A DNA stretch of 7,329 bases, taken from positions 1 through 7,329 of the forward strand of contig JACVSB010000085.1 in NCBI GenBank assembly GCA_014534155.1, given 5' to 3'. Source of the stretch: Thermoleophilia bacterium. Lineage in GTDB: Bacteria; Actinomycetota; Thermoleophilia; Gaiellales; Gaiellaceae. Position 1 is the first letter of the stretch. Each line of letters starts with the position of its first letter. The notes under the pieces are model-generated. The model worked only from the letters and a program-made list of their open reading frames with translations, had not been told where the DNA came from and did not search any database. The position numbers and the translations under genes were made by a program. Shown in pieces: positions 1-5,790 of the stretch.

Positions 1-1634
1 CGAAGGAGCGTCGTCCGCAGGACGGCGTGCTCTGCGGAGAGCGGGTCGGGAAGCCGGAGCGCGCCCTCGGCGGGGTCGGCCGGGGCGAGGCTCAGCGTGT
101 AGGCCTCCTCGAACCCGGCGCCCACGAGGACGTCCTCGACGGTGCGGCGCAGACGCTGGGCGGCCGTCAACCGGGCGCCCTGGCGACGGGCAGGGAGGGT
201 GAAGGGAACCTCGTCCAGGTGCGCGCGTGCGATCTCTTCCACCACGTCTGCCTCGCGAGTCACGTCCCTGGCACGCCACGTGGGCACGGCGACGGTCCAG
301 TCGTCGCCGACCCGGAAGCCGAAGCGGGCGAGGAGGCTTCGCTGGTCCTCGGCGGGAACGGCGATCCCGACCAGGGCGTCCCCGCGTTCGGGCCGGTAGG
401 AGAGGCGCGGCGGCTCGGGCAGCCCCGCGTGCACGTCAACACCGCCGGTCCAGCGGGCGCGGGCGAGCTGGACGAGGAGCTCCGTCGCGTACACGGCCGC
501 GGGCTCGGCCAGGTAGGGGTCGACCCCCTTCTCCCAGCGGTTCGAGCCCGCGGTCCGAAGTGCGAGGCGCTCGGACGTGCGCAGGATCCCGCTCGGCTCG
601 AAGTTGGCCGCCTCGAGGAGGACGCTCGTCGTGTCCGGGCGCACCTCCGTCTCCTCGCCGCCCATGACGGCTGCCAGCGCGACCGGCCGCTCGGCGTCCG
701 CGATCACGAGGACGGTGGGGTCGAGCCGCCGCTCCACGCCGTCCAGCGTGCGCAGCGCCTCTCCCTGGCGGGCGGCGCGCACGACGACGCGCCGGCCGCC
801 CAGTGTGTCGAAGTCGAAGGCGTGCAGCGGGTTTCCCAGCGCGTGCATGACGTAGTTCGTCACGTCGACCACGTTCGAGATCGGGCGCATGCCGGCGGCG
901 GTCAGCCGCGCGCGAAGCCACGGAGGCGAGGGCGCGATCCGCACGTCGCGGAAGAGGCGGCCCACGTAGCGCGGCGCGGCGTGGACGTCCTCGATCGTCA
1001 CGTCGACGGGCTCCTCGCCGGCGCGCGTCGGCTCACGGCCGGGCAGGGGCCGGAGCTCCGCCCGGCCGGGGAAGAGAGCCGCGACTTCGCGCGCGATCCC
1101 GTACACCGAGAGGAGGTCCGGCCGGTTGCCCGTGACCTCCAGCTCGAGCACGTCCTCGCCCACCGGGAGGACGTCCGCGAGCGGCGTCCCCGGCTCGGGC
1201 CCCTCGTCGAGGACGAGGATGCCCGCGTGGTCCGGCCCCAGCTCGAGCTCGCGCTCGGAGAGGATCATCCCGTCGGAGACGCTCCCCCGAAGCGTCGCGC
1301 GCTCGAGCGTGGTCCCGCCCGGCAACACGGCGCCGGGGAGCGCGACGGCGACGGTGGCGCCGGCGCCGAAGTTCCACGCTCCGCAGACGATCTGGCGCGG
1401 CTCCCCCTCGCCCACGTCGACGCGGCAGAGCTGCAGCCGGTCGGCGTTCGGGTGCTTGTCGGCGGCTACCACGCGGCCGACGAGGAAGCGCCCGAGGTTG
1501 CCGTCCGCGTCCACGACGCCTCGCCGCGAGATGCGCTCCACCTCGCAGGTCGAGACGGCGAGCCGCTCGGCGAGCTCGTCCAGGGGGAGGTCGAACTCGA
1601 CGTAGTCGCGAAGCCAGGAGACCGGGACGTTCAC
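1..1634 (-). CDS. pheT: Phenylalanyl-tRNA synthetase beta subunit, 3' end cut off by window edge
   Basis: Beta chain of the cytoplasmic (alpha-beta)2 PheRS, which charges tRNA-Phe; beta binds the tRNA and clears mischarged Tyr. An open frame of 544 codons reaches the window edge; the family is usually about 800 residues, so the rest of the core and the C-terminal anticodon-binding domain lie outside. N-terminus reads NVPVSWLRDYV. The EMAP-like tRNA-binding domain (about 45-155) has VGRVVAADKHPNADRL. The B3/B4 editing domain (about 210-375) contains HAFDFD, AAVMGG (321-326), VLLEAANF and RTAGSNRWEKGVDP. The B5 domain (about 385-460) ends with RDVTREADVVEEIAR, and the catalytic-like core starts near 475 with LRRTVEDVLVGAGFEEAYT. 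The GTG start lies 4 bases after the pheS TGA with only a weak upstream GAAG, so translational coupling to pheS is likely. Differences from consensus: AGVMGG reads AAVMGG, and T[D/E]AS reads TAGS. Confidence 0.96.
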   Translation of the reverse strand, partial: MNVPVSWLRDYVEFDLPLDELAERLAVSTCEVERISRRGVVDADGNLGRFLVGRVVAADKHPNADRLQLCRVDVGEGEPRQIVCGAWNFGAGATVAVALPGAVLPGGTTLERATLRGSVSDGMILSERELELGPDHAGILVLDEGPEPGTPLADVLPVGEDVLELEVTGNRPDLLSVYGIAREVAALFPGRAELRPLPGREPTRAGEEPVDVTIEDVHAAPRYVGRLFRDVRIAPSPPWLRARLTAAGMRPISNVVDVTNYVMHALGNPLHAFDFDTLGGRRVVVRAARQGEALRTLDGVERRLDPTVLVIADAERPVALAAVMGGEETEVRPDTTSVLLEAANFEPSGILRTSERLALRTAGSNRWEKGVDPYLAEPAAVYATELLVQLARARWTGGVDVHAGLPEPPRLSYRPERGDALVGIAVPAEDQRSLLARFGFRVGDDWTVAVPTWRARDVTREADVVEEIARAHLDEVPFTLPARRQGARLTAAQRLRRTVEDVLVGAGFEEAYTLSLAPADPAEGALRLPDPLSAEHAVLRTTLL

Positions 1635-1638
1635 AGCT

Positions 1639-2634
1639 TCAGAACTGCCGCAGGAAGCGCAGGTCGTTCTCCCAGAAGAGCCGGACGTCGGGGACGCCGT
1701 GGCGAAGCTGGGCAATCCGCTCGAGCCCGAGGCCGAAGGCGAAGCCGGAGTACTCCTCGGCGTCGTAGCCCACGAACTCGAACAGCGCCGGGTCGACCAT
1801 GCCGGACCCGCCCATCTCGATCCAGCCCGAGTACTTGCAGATGCGACAGCCCGAGCCGTCGCAGGCGAAGCACGAGACGTCCGGCTCCATGGACGGCTCC
1901 GTGAAGGGGAAGTAGTGCGTCCGAAAGCGCATCCCTCGCTCCTCGCCGAAGAGCGCCCGCATGAGGTGGAGCAGCGTCCCCTTGAGGTCGGCAAGCGTGA
2001 TGCCGCGGTCGACCGCAAGCCCCTCGACCTGGTGGAAGACCGGGCTGTGCGTGGCGTCGGGCGTGTCGCGCCGGTAGACGCGACCGAGTGAGATGACGAA
2101 GATGGGCGGCTCCTCGACCTCCATGACGCGGATCTGCGACGGCGAGGTCTCCGTGCGCAGGAGGACGTCGCCGTTCAGGAAGACGGACGCGAGGCGCGAC
2201 CGCGCCGGGTGCCAGTCCGGGAAGTTGAGGGCGTCGAAGTTGTAGCGGGTCGTCTCGACCTCGCGTCCGTCCACGACCCGGTAGCCGAGGCCGAGGAAGA
2301 CGTCCTCGACCTCCCGCCGGATCTGGGTGATCGGGTGCACGTGTCCGCGCGGCGGCGCGTCGCCGGGCAGGGTGACGTCCACGACGTCCTCGCTCAGCGA
2401 GCGCTCGAGCTCCTCGCGCTCGAGCTCCGCCTCGCGCCTCGCCACCGCCTCCTCGACGCGCTCGCGCACGGCGTTCAGAACCATCCCCGTCTCGCGGTCT
2501 CGCACCTCGCGCAGCGCCGTCTTGAGCGCGCTCTTTCGGCCGAGGTAGCGGACCCGCGCGGCCTCGAGCTCGCCCCCCGTGGAGGCGCCCGCGATCGCGC
2601 TTCGCGCCTCGCGTTCCAGCGCCTGCGCGTCCAT
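1639..2634 (-). CDS. pheS: Phenylalanyl-tRNA synthetase alpha subunit
   Basis: Class II synthetase catalytic chain, which makes Phe-AMP and transfers Phe to tRNA-Phe together with PheT. It has 331 residues, slightly short for the 330-360 family range. The N-terminal helical tRNA-binding arm spans about 1-85 (YLGRKSALK at 30-38). Motif 1 starts at HPITQIRREVEDVF (100-113). Motif 2 is GRVYRRD plus THSPVFHQVEG (184-205), with Arg188, Gln202 and Glu204 matching known substrate contacts. FPFTEPS (242-248) supplies the two pocket phenylalanines. A Cys255-x2-Cys258-x4-Cys263-x2-Cys266 knuckle is followed by GWIEMGGSGMV, an arrangement seen in many bacterial PheS. Motif 3 is GFAFGLGLERIA (297-308). 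Oddities are GREVE instead of GPEVE, ASVF where DTFW is usual, and TETSP instead of TQTS/THTSP. The ATG has no Shine-Dalgarno, but an extended -10 ends 6 bases before it. pheT follows after 4 bases. Confidence 0.97.
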   Translation of the reverse strand: MDAQALEREARSAIAGASTGGELEAARVRYLGRKSALKTALREVRDRETGMVLNAVRERVEEAVARREAELEREELERSLSEDVVDVTLPGDAPPRGHVHPITQIRREVEDVFLGLGYRVVDGREVETTRYNFDALNFPDWHPARSRLASVFLNGDVLLRTETSPSQIRVMEVEEPPIFVISLGRVYRRDTPDATHSPVFHQVEGLAVDRGITLADLKGTLLHLMRALFGEERGMRFRTHYFPFTEPSMEPDVSCFACDGSGCRICKYSGWIEMGGSGMVDPALFEFVGYDAEEYSGFAFGLGLERIAQLRHGVPDVRLFWENDLRFLRQF

Positions 2635-2649
2635 CGGGCAAACGTATCA
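2635..2649 (-). promoter_or_regulatory. Probable leaderless promoter of pheST (extended -10)
   Basis: Read on the minus strand, TGATACGTT (2649 to 2641) is an extended -10 of the form TGn-TAnnnT. Six bases (TGCCCG) then lead to the A of the pheS ATG at 2634. In Actinomycetota that spacing places the transcription start at or next to the start codon, giving a leaderless mRNA, in line with the missing Shine-Dalgarno. No -35-like hexamer is visible, which an extended -10 can offset. It overlaps the divergent -10 of the plus-strand methyltransferase. This is inferred from motif and spacing only. Confidence 0.5.
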
Positions 2650-2657
2650 TCGCCCGT
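2645..2657 (+). promoter_or_regulatory. Probable -10 element of the divergent methyltransferase gene
   Basis: TATCAT (2645-2650) differs from the consensus TATAAT at one position and stands 7 bases before the TTG start at 2658. The start of transcription would therefore fall at or next to the start codon. No -35-like hexamer is visible at the usual distance, which would lie inside pheS. It shares bases 2645-2649 with the opposing pheS -10, so the two promoters probably cannot be occupied at once. A leaderless TTG start would be inefficient, so low expression is likely if this reading is right. Confidence 0.4.
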
Positions 2658-3359
2658 TTGAGCGCCTACGACGCGATCGCCGAGCTCTACGACGACTGGA
2701 GCCGGAGCGTGACCGAGGACGTCGGCTTCTACGTCGACGAAGCGCTCGCGGCCGGCGGGCCGATCGTCGAGCTCGGGGTCGGGACCGGGCGCGTGGCCAT
2801 CCCCACCGCGCTCTCCGGCGTGCGCGTGATCGGCGTCGACTCCTCGGCCGGGATGCTCGCCGTTTGCCGCCGCCACGCAGAGGCCGCCGGCGTCTCGGAG
2901 TGGCTCGACCTGCGGCTCGGCGACCTGCGTTCGCCGCCCGTCGAGGAGCGCGTCCGCCTGGTCACGGCGCCGTTTCGCTCGCTCCTCCACCTGGAGACGG
3001 ACGCGGACCGGCTTGCGGCGCTGCGCGCGGCGCGCTCGCTGCTCGAGCCGGGCGGGCGGTTCCTGTTCGACGTCTTCACCCCGAGCGCGGAAGACATCCG
3101 GGAGACGCACGAGCGCTGGCTCGAGCGGGAGCCCGGGATCTGGGAGCGCGCCGCCTGGGACGAGGAGCGGCGCGTGCTCACGCTGGACGTCCGCGGCGCT
3201 GCAGGCGAGACGTCGATGCGCCTTTCCTGGCTTCCGCCCCAGCGCTGGGAGGAGCTCCTGCGCGAGGCGGATCTCGAGGTCCTCGCGCGCCACGGCTGGT
3301 TCGACCAGACGCCCTACGAGGGGGGCGAGGACACGGTCTGGGTGACGGAGCGACGCTGA
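2658..3359 (+). CDS. Class I SAM-dependent methyltransferase, substrate unknown
   Basis: Cytosolic Rossmann-fold methyltransferase of 233 residues. The N-terminus YDAIAELYDDW (4-14) is typical of small-molecule-type enzymes of this fold. Motif I is VELGVGTGRVAIP (37-49) and binds SAM. Asp61 in VIGVDSSAGML is the usual ribose-binding acid, and GDL at 88-90 is the adenine-side motif. APFRSLLHL (104-112) is the motif IV/V region, and LLEPGGRFLFDVF (128-140) is the usual strand after motif V. The C-terminal third is a small beta-rich cap (WERAAWDEE, WVTERR). The TTG start was chosen because the next in-frame start, GTG at 2709, would remove the conserved YD-x-IA-x-x-YD segment. It is the only plus-strand gene here, diverging from pheS and converging on the SpoU methylase. 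The family acts on many substrates (metabolites, quinones, RNA) and nothing here identifies which. Confidence 0.88.
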   Translation: MSAYDAIAELYDDWSRSVTEDVGFYVDEALAAGGPIVELGVGTGRVAIPTALSGVRVIGVDSSAGMLAVCRRHAEAAGVSEWLDLRLGDLRSPPVEERVRLVTAPFRSLLHLETDADRLAALRAARSLLEPGGRFLFDVFTPSAEDIRETHERWLEREPGIWERAAWDEERRVLTLDVRGAAGETSMRLSWLPPQRWEELLREADLEVLARHGWFDQTPYEGGEDTVWVTERR

Positions 3360-3471
3360 CGCGGCCGCGACGACGGCCTTGCGCGCAGCGCGCGCGAGAG
3401 GAGTGCGAGCGCGCGACGGCGCGGCAGGCGGCGCCTCGTTCGCGTGCGCTACGTGGGCTCGCGGTAGACGC
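3360..3471. terminator. Convergent gap with GC-rich hairpins, possible weak bidirectional terminator
   Basis: This 112-base gap separates two converging genes. On the plus strand a GGCCG/CGGCC stem (3363-3367 with 3374-3378, 6-base loop) begins 4 bases after the methyltransferase stop and is followed only by TTG. A GGCGC/GCGCC stem (3418-3422 with 3431-3435) could act on transcripts from the SpoU gene. A GCGCG/CGCGC stem (3381-3385 with 3389-3393) lies between them. None has a U-tract, so intrinsic termination is doubtful, and Rho-dependent or hairpin-only termination is the alternative. No gene is visible in the gap. Confidence 0.25.
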
Positions 3472-4209
3472 CTACGCGTCTCGACGCGCCCGGCGCATCC
3501 ACGCCTCGTAGAGGGCGATCGTCCCGGCCATGGCGGCGTTCAGCGACTCGGCCCCGGGAGCGAGCGGGACCGTCGCGACGGCGTCGCAGCGCGCGACGAC
3601 GTCCTCGGGGAGGCCCTCGCGCTCCCCTCCGACGACGAAGGTGACCCGATCCCCGAGCTGCACGTCGCCGAGCGGCGACCCGCCGCGCGGGACGAGGGCG
3701 ACGCGCGGCCCCGGCGCTTCCTCGAAGCGCCCGAGCGGAACCCGGAAGACGGCGCCCATCGCCGCCCGCAGGCCCTTCGGCCCGAGCGGGTCCCCGCAGC
3801 CCGGCGAGAGGGCGACGAACGCCGGCCCGAAGGCGTCGGCGGAGCGGACGAGCGTGCCGACGTTGCCCGGGTCGTGGACGCGCCACAGCGCAAGGTTCGC
3901 GGGCACTCGAGGCTCGAGCTCCGACGGGAGGTCAGCCTTGCGGAAGACCGCCACCACGCGCGGGGCGTGAGGGAGCGCCGAGATCTCGCCGAGGAGGGTC
4001 GGCGCGACGGGCTCGGCAGCCGGGAGGCGATCGGCGAGCACGGGTCGCTCGGCATCGACGAGCGCCTCGACGGGCTCGATCCCGGCGGCGAGCGCGGCCG
4101 CCAGGACGTCCTCGCCCTCGCAGACGAAGAGCCCCAGACGCTCGCGCTGGCGGCGGGAAGCGAGGCGGCGCACGAGCTTCAGGCGCGGGTTCGCCGCAGA
4201 CGTGATCAC
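3472..4209 (-). CDS. SpoU/TrmH-family RNA 2'-O-methyltransferase (TsnR-like)
   Basis: Trefoil-knot (SPOUT) SAM-dependent methylase of 245 residues that probably methylates a ribose 2'-OH in rRNA or tRNA, acting as a dimer. The N-terminal L30e-like substrate-binding domain (about 1-100) opens with ITSAANPRLKLVRRL and FVCEGEDVL. The SPOUT domain carries motif 1 DPGNVGTLVRSADAFG (113-128; Asn116 and the presumed catalytic Arg122), GPKGLRAAMGAVFRVPL, motif 2 VGGEREGLP (193-201) and motif 3 VPLAPGAESLNAAMAG (214-229). The GTG start overlaps the TGA of the upstream DUF2332 gene by four bases (GTGA). No Shine-Dalgarno is visible, so it probably depends on translational coupling. A longer upstream reading would run through the DUF2332 gene in another frame and lacks homology. 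A homologous gene (tsnR in Mycobacterium, ysgA in Bacillus) commonly lies between rplT and pheS. The exact target nucleotide is unknown. Confidence 0.93.
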   Translation of the reverse strand: MITSAANPRLKLVRRLASRRQRERLGLFVCEGEDVLAAALAAGIEPVEALVDAERPVLADRLPAAEPVAPTLLGEISALPHAPRVVAVFRKADLPSELEPRVPANLALWRVHDPGNVGTLVRSADAFGPAFVALSPGCGDPLGPKGLRAAMGAVFRVPLGRFEEAPGPRVALVPRGGSPLGDVQLGDRVTFVVGGEREGLPEDVVARCDAVATVPLAPGAESLNAAMAGTIALYEAWMRRARRDA

Positions 4210-5201
4210 GCGAGCCAGCGCAGTCGGTTCCCGTGGCCGTCGGTCCGCGCCAGCTCCCGTAGCTCGCCGCCCGGCCACGCCCGCGTCTCGAGCGAGAACG
4301 CCTCGAACTCCGGGCGGCGGTCGTCCACGTCGTCGGCGAACTCGTAGGAGACCCAGGCGAGCGACCCCTCGGCGCCTGCGCTCGCGATCGTCTCCTCGAG
4401 CCGTGCGCGCTCCTCGCGGGGCAGGTAGGCGGTCGTCGCCGAGTCGAAGACGAGCGTGAGCGCGTCCAGGTCGCGGTTCGCGAGCACGCGGGGAAGGAGC
4501 TCGACGTAGTCGCCCCGGACGAGGGCCGGCGGGTCCCGGCGCACCGCCGCGATCGCTCGCCGGAGCCTCTCGAGCCGCTCCGCCTGGTCGGCCCAGACGA
4601 AGCACTGGAGGAGGAGCGCCTGCTCGTCGTCCCGGAGGTCGATCGGCGCGCGATCGATCCCGACGGCCTCACGCACCGCGACATCGCGCGCGAAAAGGGA
4701 GCGGGGCGGCGGCGACACGAGGGTTCCCGAGAGCTCGAGCGGCGCGCCGGCCGGCCCCCACTCCGCCTCGCCGTGGCGGTACCGGTAACGGTCCCAGCGC
4801 AGGTTCAGCCCTGCGCTCGGGCCGAGCTCGACGAGATCCACCGGGCGGTCGTCGACGACGGAGAGGAACGCCGGCAGGAGCGCCCAGCACCGCTGCACCT
4901 CGTTCGTCTGCACCGGTCGCGTAGCCACGAACTCGGTCAGCCACTCGCGCCGAGCGCGCAGGACGTCGCCGAACCGCGACCACCCGTCCGGCTCCTCGCC
5001 CGTCAGCACGAGGTAGTGGACGCCGCCGAAGAGGCGGAGCGGGATCTCCCAGCGCGGCTGGTGGTCCCCCGCGATCGCGGCGAGCGCCGGGTCGTCGGCG
5101 TACTCGCGGGCGAGCCGCGCGTAGAGCGGGGAGCCGCCCGCGCCGAACGAGTCCGCCGCCATGCGGCGAAAGACGTCCGGGAGCGCTTCCGGGCGGGACA
5201 C
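4206..5201 (-). CDS. DUF2332 family protein, SAM-methyltransferase-like
   Basis: 331-residue cytosolic protein that I recognise as DUF2332 from its order of motifs: GSPLYARL (23-30), QTNEVQRCWALLP (98-110), VELGPSAGLNLRWDRY (124-139), GIDRAPIDL (181-189), FVWADQAERLERLRRA (201-216), VRGDY (228-232), VFDSATTAYL (251-260), VSYEF (284-288) and a terminal DGHGNRLRW. The family usually reads WPDQ where this has WADQ. E-L-G-x-S-A-G-L-N-L resembles a Rossmann glycine-rich SAM loop, followed by a basic/aromatic segment. A methyltransferase-like fold is my inference; I know of no proven function. The GTG start is 16 bases after the rplT stop; an in-frame ATG at 5162 would shorten it by 13 residues and cannot be excluded. 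It shares GTGA with the next gene, so it belongs to the ribosomal-protein operon. The start codon lies in a predicted hairpin. Confidence 0.87.
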   Translation of the reverse strand: MSRPEALPDVFRRMAADSFGAGGSPLYARLAREYADDPALAAIAGDHQPRWEIPLRLFGGVHYLVLTGEEPDGWSRFGDVLRARREWLTEFVATRPVQTNEVQRCWALLPAFLSVVDDRPVDLVELGPSAGLNLRWDRYRYRHGEAEWGPAGAPLELSGTLVSPPPRSLFARDVAVREAVGIDRAPIDLRDDEQALLLQCFVWADQAERLERLRRAIAAVRRDPPALVRGDYVELLPRVLANRDLDALTLVFDSATTAYLPREERARLEETIASAGAEGSLAWVSYEFADDVDDRRPEFEAFSLETRAWPGGELRELARTDGHGNRLRWLA

Positions 5202-5207
5202 CGCCCG
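5190..5207 (-). promoter_or_regulatory. Hairpin enclosing the DUF2332 start codon
   Basis: On the minus-strand mRNA, CGGGCGG (5207-5201) pairs perfectly with CCGCCCG (5196-5190) across the four-base loop TGTC. The GTG start (5201-5199) has its first base in the stem and the other two in the loop. The stem also covers the G-rich bases that would serve as a weak ribosome binding site. It begins 10 bases after the rplT stop and no U-tract follows. It could limit initiation unless ribosomes leaving rplT open it, or it could be a weak processing or termination site. An all-GC stem by chance is possible in this base composition. Confidence 0.35.
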
Positions 5208-5217
5208 CCCTACGGCG

Positions 5218-5577
5218 TCACGCCTCGAGCGCCGCCCTGGCGCGGGACGCGATGGCCGAGAAGGCGGCCGGGTCGTTCACGGCGAGGTCGGCGAGCACCT
5301 TGCGGTCGAGCTCGATCTCGGCCTTCTTGCAGCCGGCGACGAACCGGTTGTAAGAGAGGCCTTCGGCACGCGCGGCGGCGTTGATCCGCAGGATCCACAG
5401 CCGGCGGAAGACGCGCTTGCGCGCCTTGCGGTCGCGGTAGGCGTAGTTGTCGGACTTGAGAATCTGCTCCTTCGCCTTGCGCGGCGACACGTGCGCCTGG
5501 CCGAAGTACCCCCTGGCCTCGTCCAGGACCTTGCGGCGCTTCTTGCGCGCGTGGACCGAACGCTTTACTCGAGCCAT
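5218..5577 (-). CDS. rplT: 50S ribosomal protein L20
   Basis: Early-assembly 50S protein that binds 23S rRNA, and in Escherichia coli and Bacillus also the mRNA of its own operon as a repressor. It has 119 residues, the normal length. The basic N-terminal arm reads [25 protein letters not shown], written here as [12 protein letters not shown] followed by [13 protein letters not shown]. Next come the family signatures [18 protein letters not shown] (35-52) and [20 protein letters not shown] (60-79), then a short acidic C-terminal helix region ending ARAALEA. The ATG is preceded by a strong purine-rich binding site. It lies 18 bases after rpmI and 16 bases before DUF2332. Autoregulation through the infC leader is possible but unproven here. 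Confidence 0.98.
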   Translation of the reverse strand: MARVKRSVHARKKRRKVLDEARGYFGQAHVSPRKAKEQILKSDNYAYRDRKARKRVFRRLWILRINAAARAEGLSYNRFVAGCKKAEIELDRKVLADLAVNDPAAFSAIASRARAALEA

Positions 5578-5581
5578 CTCG

Positions 5582-5592
5582 CCCTCCCTCCC
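5582..5592 (-). promoter_or_regulatory. Triplicated Shine-Dalgarno of rplT
   Basis: The mRNA reads GGGAGGGAGGG, then CGAG and the ATG. It offers overlapping GGGAGG/GGAGGG registers at 4 to 9 bases from the start. This is the strongest ribosome binding site in the window apart from the AGGAGG of infC, and it fits the need for high L20 output. Confidence 0.75.
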
Positions 5593-5595
5593 GGC

Positions 5596-5790
5596 CTAGC
5601 GCCCGAGCAGCCTGCGAACCTCGCGCCCGTCCTGGCGCTCGACCGCGTGGTCGCGGCGGAAGGAGCGGCGTCGCTTCGCCGTCTTCTTCTCGAGGTTGTG
5701 GCTCTGCATGGCGTGGCGGCGCAAGAGCCGTCCGGCACCCGTGAGCTTGAACCGCTTCTTCGCTGCGCTATTCGTCTTCTGCTTAGGCAC
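5596..5790 (-). CDS. rpmI: 50S ribosomal protein L35
   Basis: Small basic 50S subunit protein of 64 residues, the usual length. It matches the family from the N-terminus: [19 protein letters not shown] (2-20; family PKMKT..GAAKRFKVTGTG), then [19 protein letters not shown] (24-42), and a C-terminal VRRLL. The GTG start lies inside the last codons of infC, giving an eight-base overlap (5783-5790). A GGAG about 9 bases upstream, within infC, serves as ribosome binding site. The overlap implies translational coupling with infC, so IF3, L35 and L20 would be made from one message. The alternative reading of a later start is excluded because the conserved PKQKT segment begins right after the GTG. 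Confidence 0.97.
   Translation of the reverse strand: MPKQKTNSAAKKRFKLTGAGRLLRRHAMQSHNLEKKTAKRRRSFRRDHAVERQDGREVRRLLGR

Noticed and set aside
27..1904. Plus-strand open frame of 625 codons opposite pheT/pheS
   Set aside because: Low-complexity Arg/Gly/Glu/Ala translation with no recognisable motif, fully antisense to a clear PheT and PheS. Such shadow frames are expected at this GC content.
1631..2650. Alternative minus-strand frame of 339 codons over pheS
   Set aside because: Arg-rich out-of-frame shadow of PheS, which shows all class II motifs in its own frame.
2475..3293. Minus-strand open frame of 272 codons opposite the class I methyltransferase
   Set aside because: Shadow of the methyltransferase and pheS in another frame; no motifs.
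3361..3368. GCGGCCGC palindrome after the methyltransferase stop
   Set aside because: An eight-base GC palindrome is unremarkable at this base composition and has no supporting context.
3379..4347. Plus-strand open frame of 322 codons opposite the SpoU methylase
   Set aside because: Antisense to a protein with all SPOUT motifs. Its own translation is Arg/Glu/Ala-rich and shows no family signature.
4210..4605. Upstream extension of the SpoU methylase to an ATG at 4605
   Set aside because: The extra 132 residues lie within the DUF2332 gene in another frame, are Arg/Ala/Gly-rich and lack homology. The GTG at 4209 begins exactly at the family's usual ITSxxNPxxK N-terminus.
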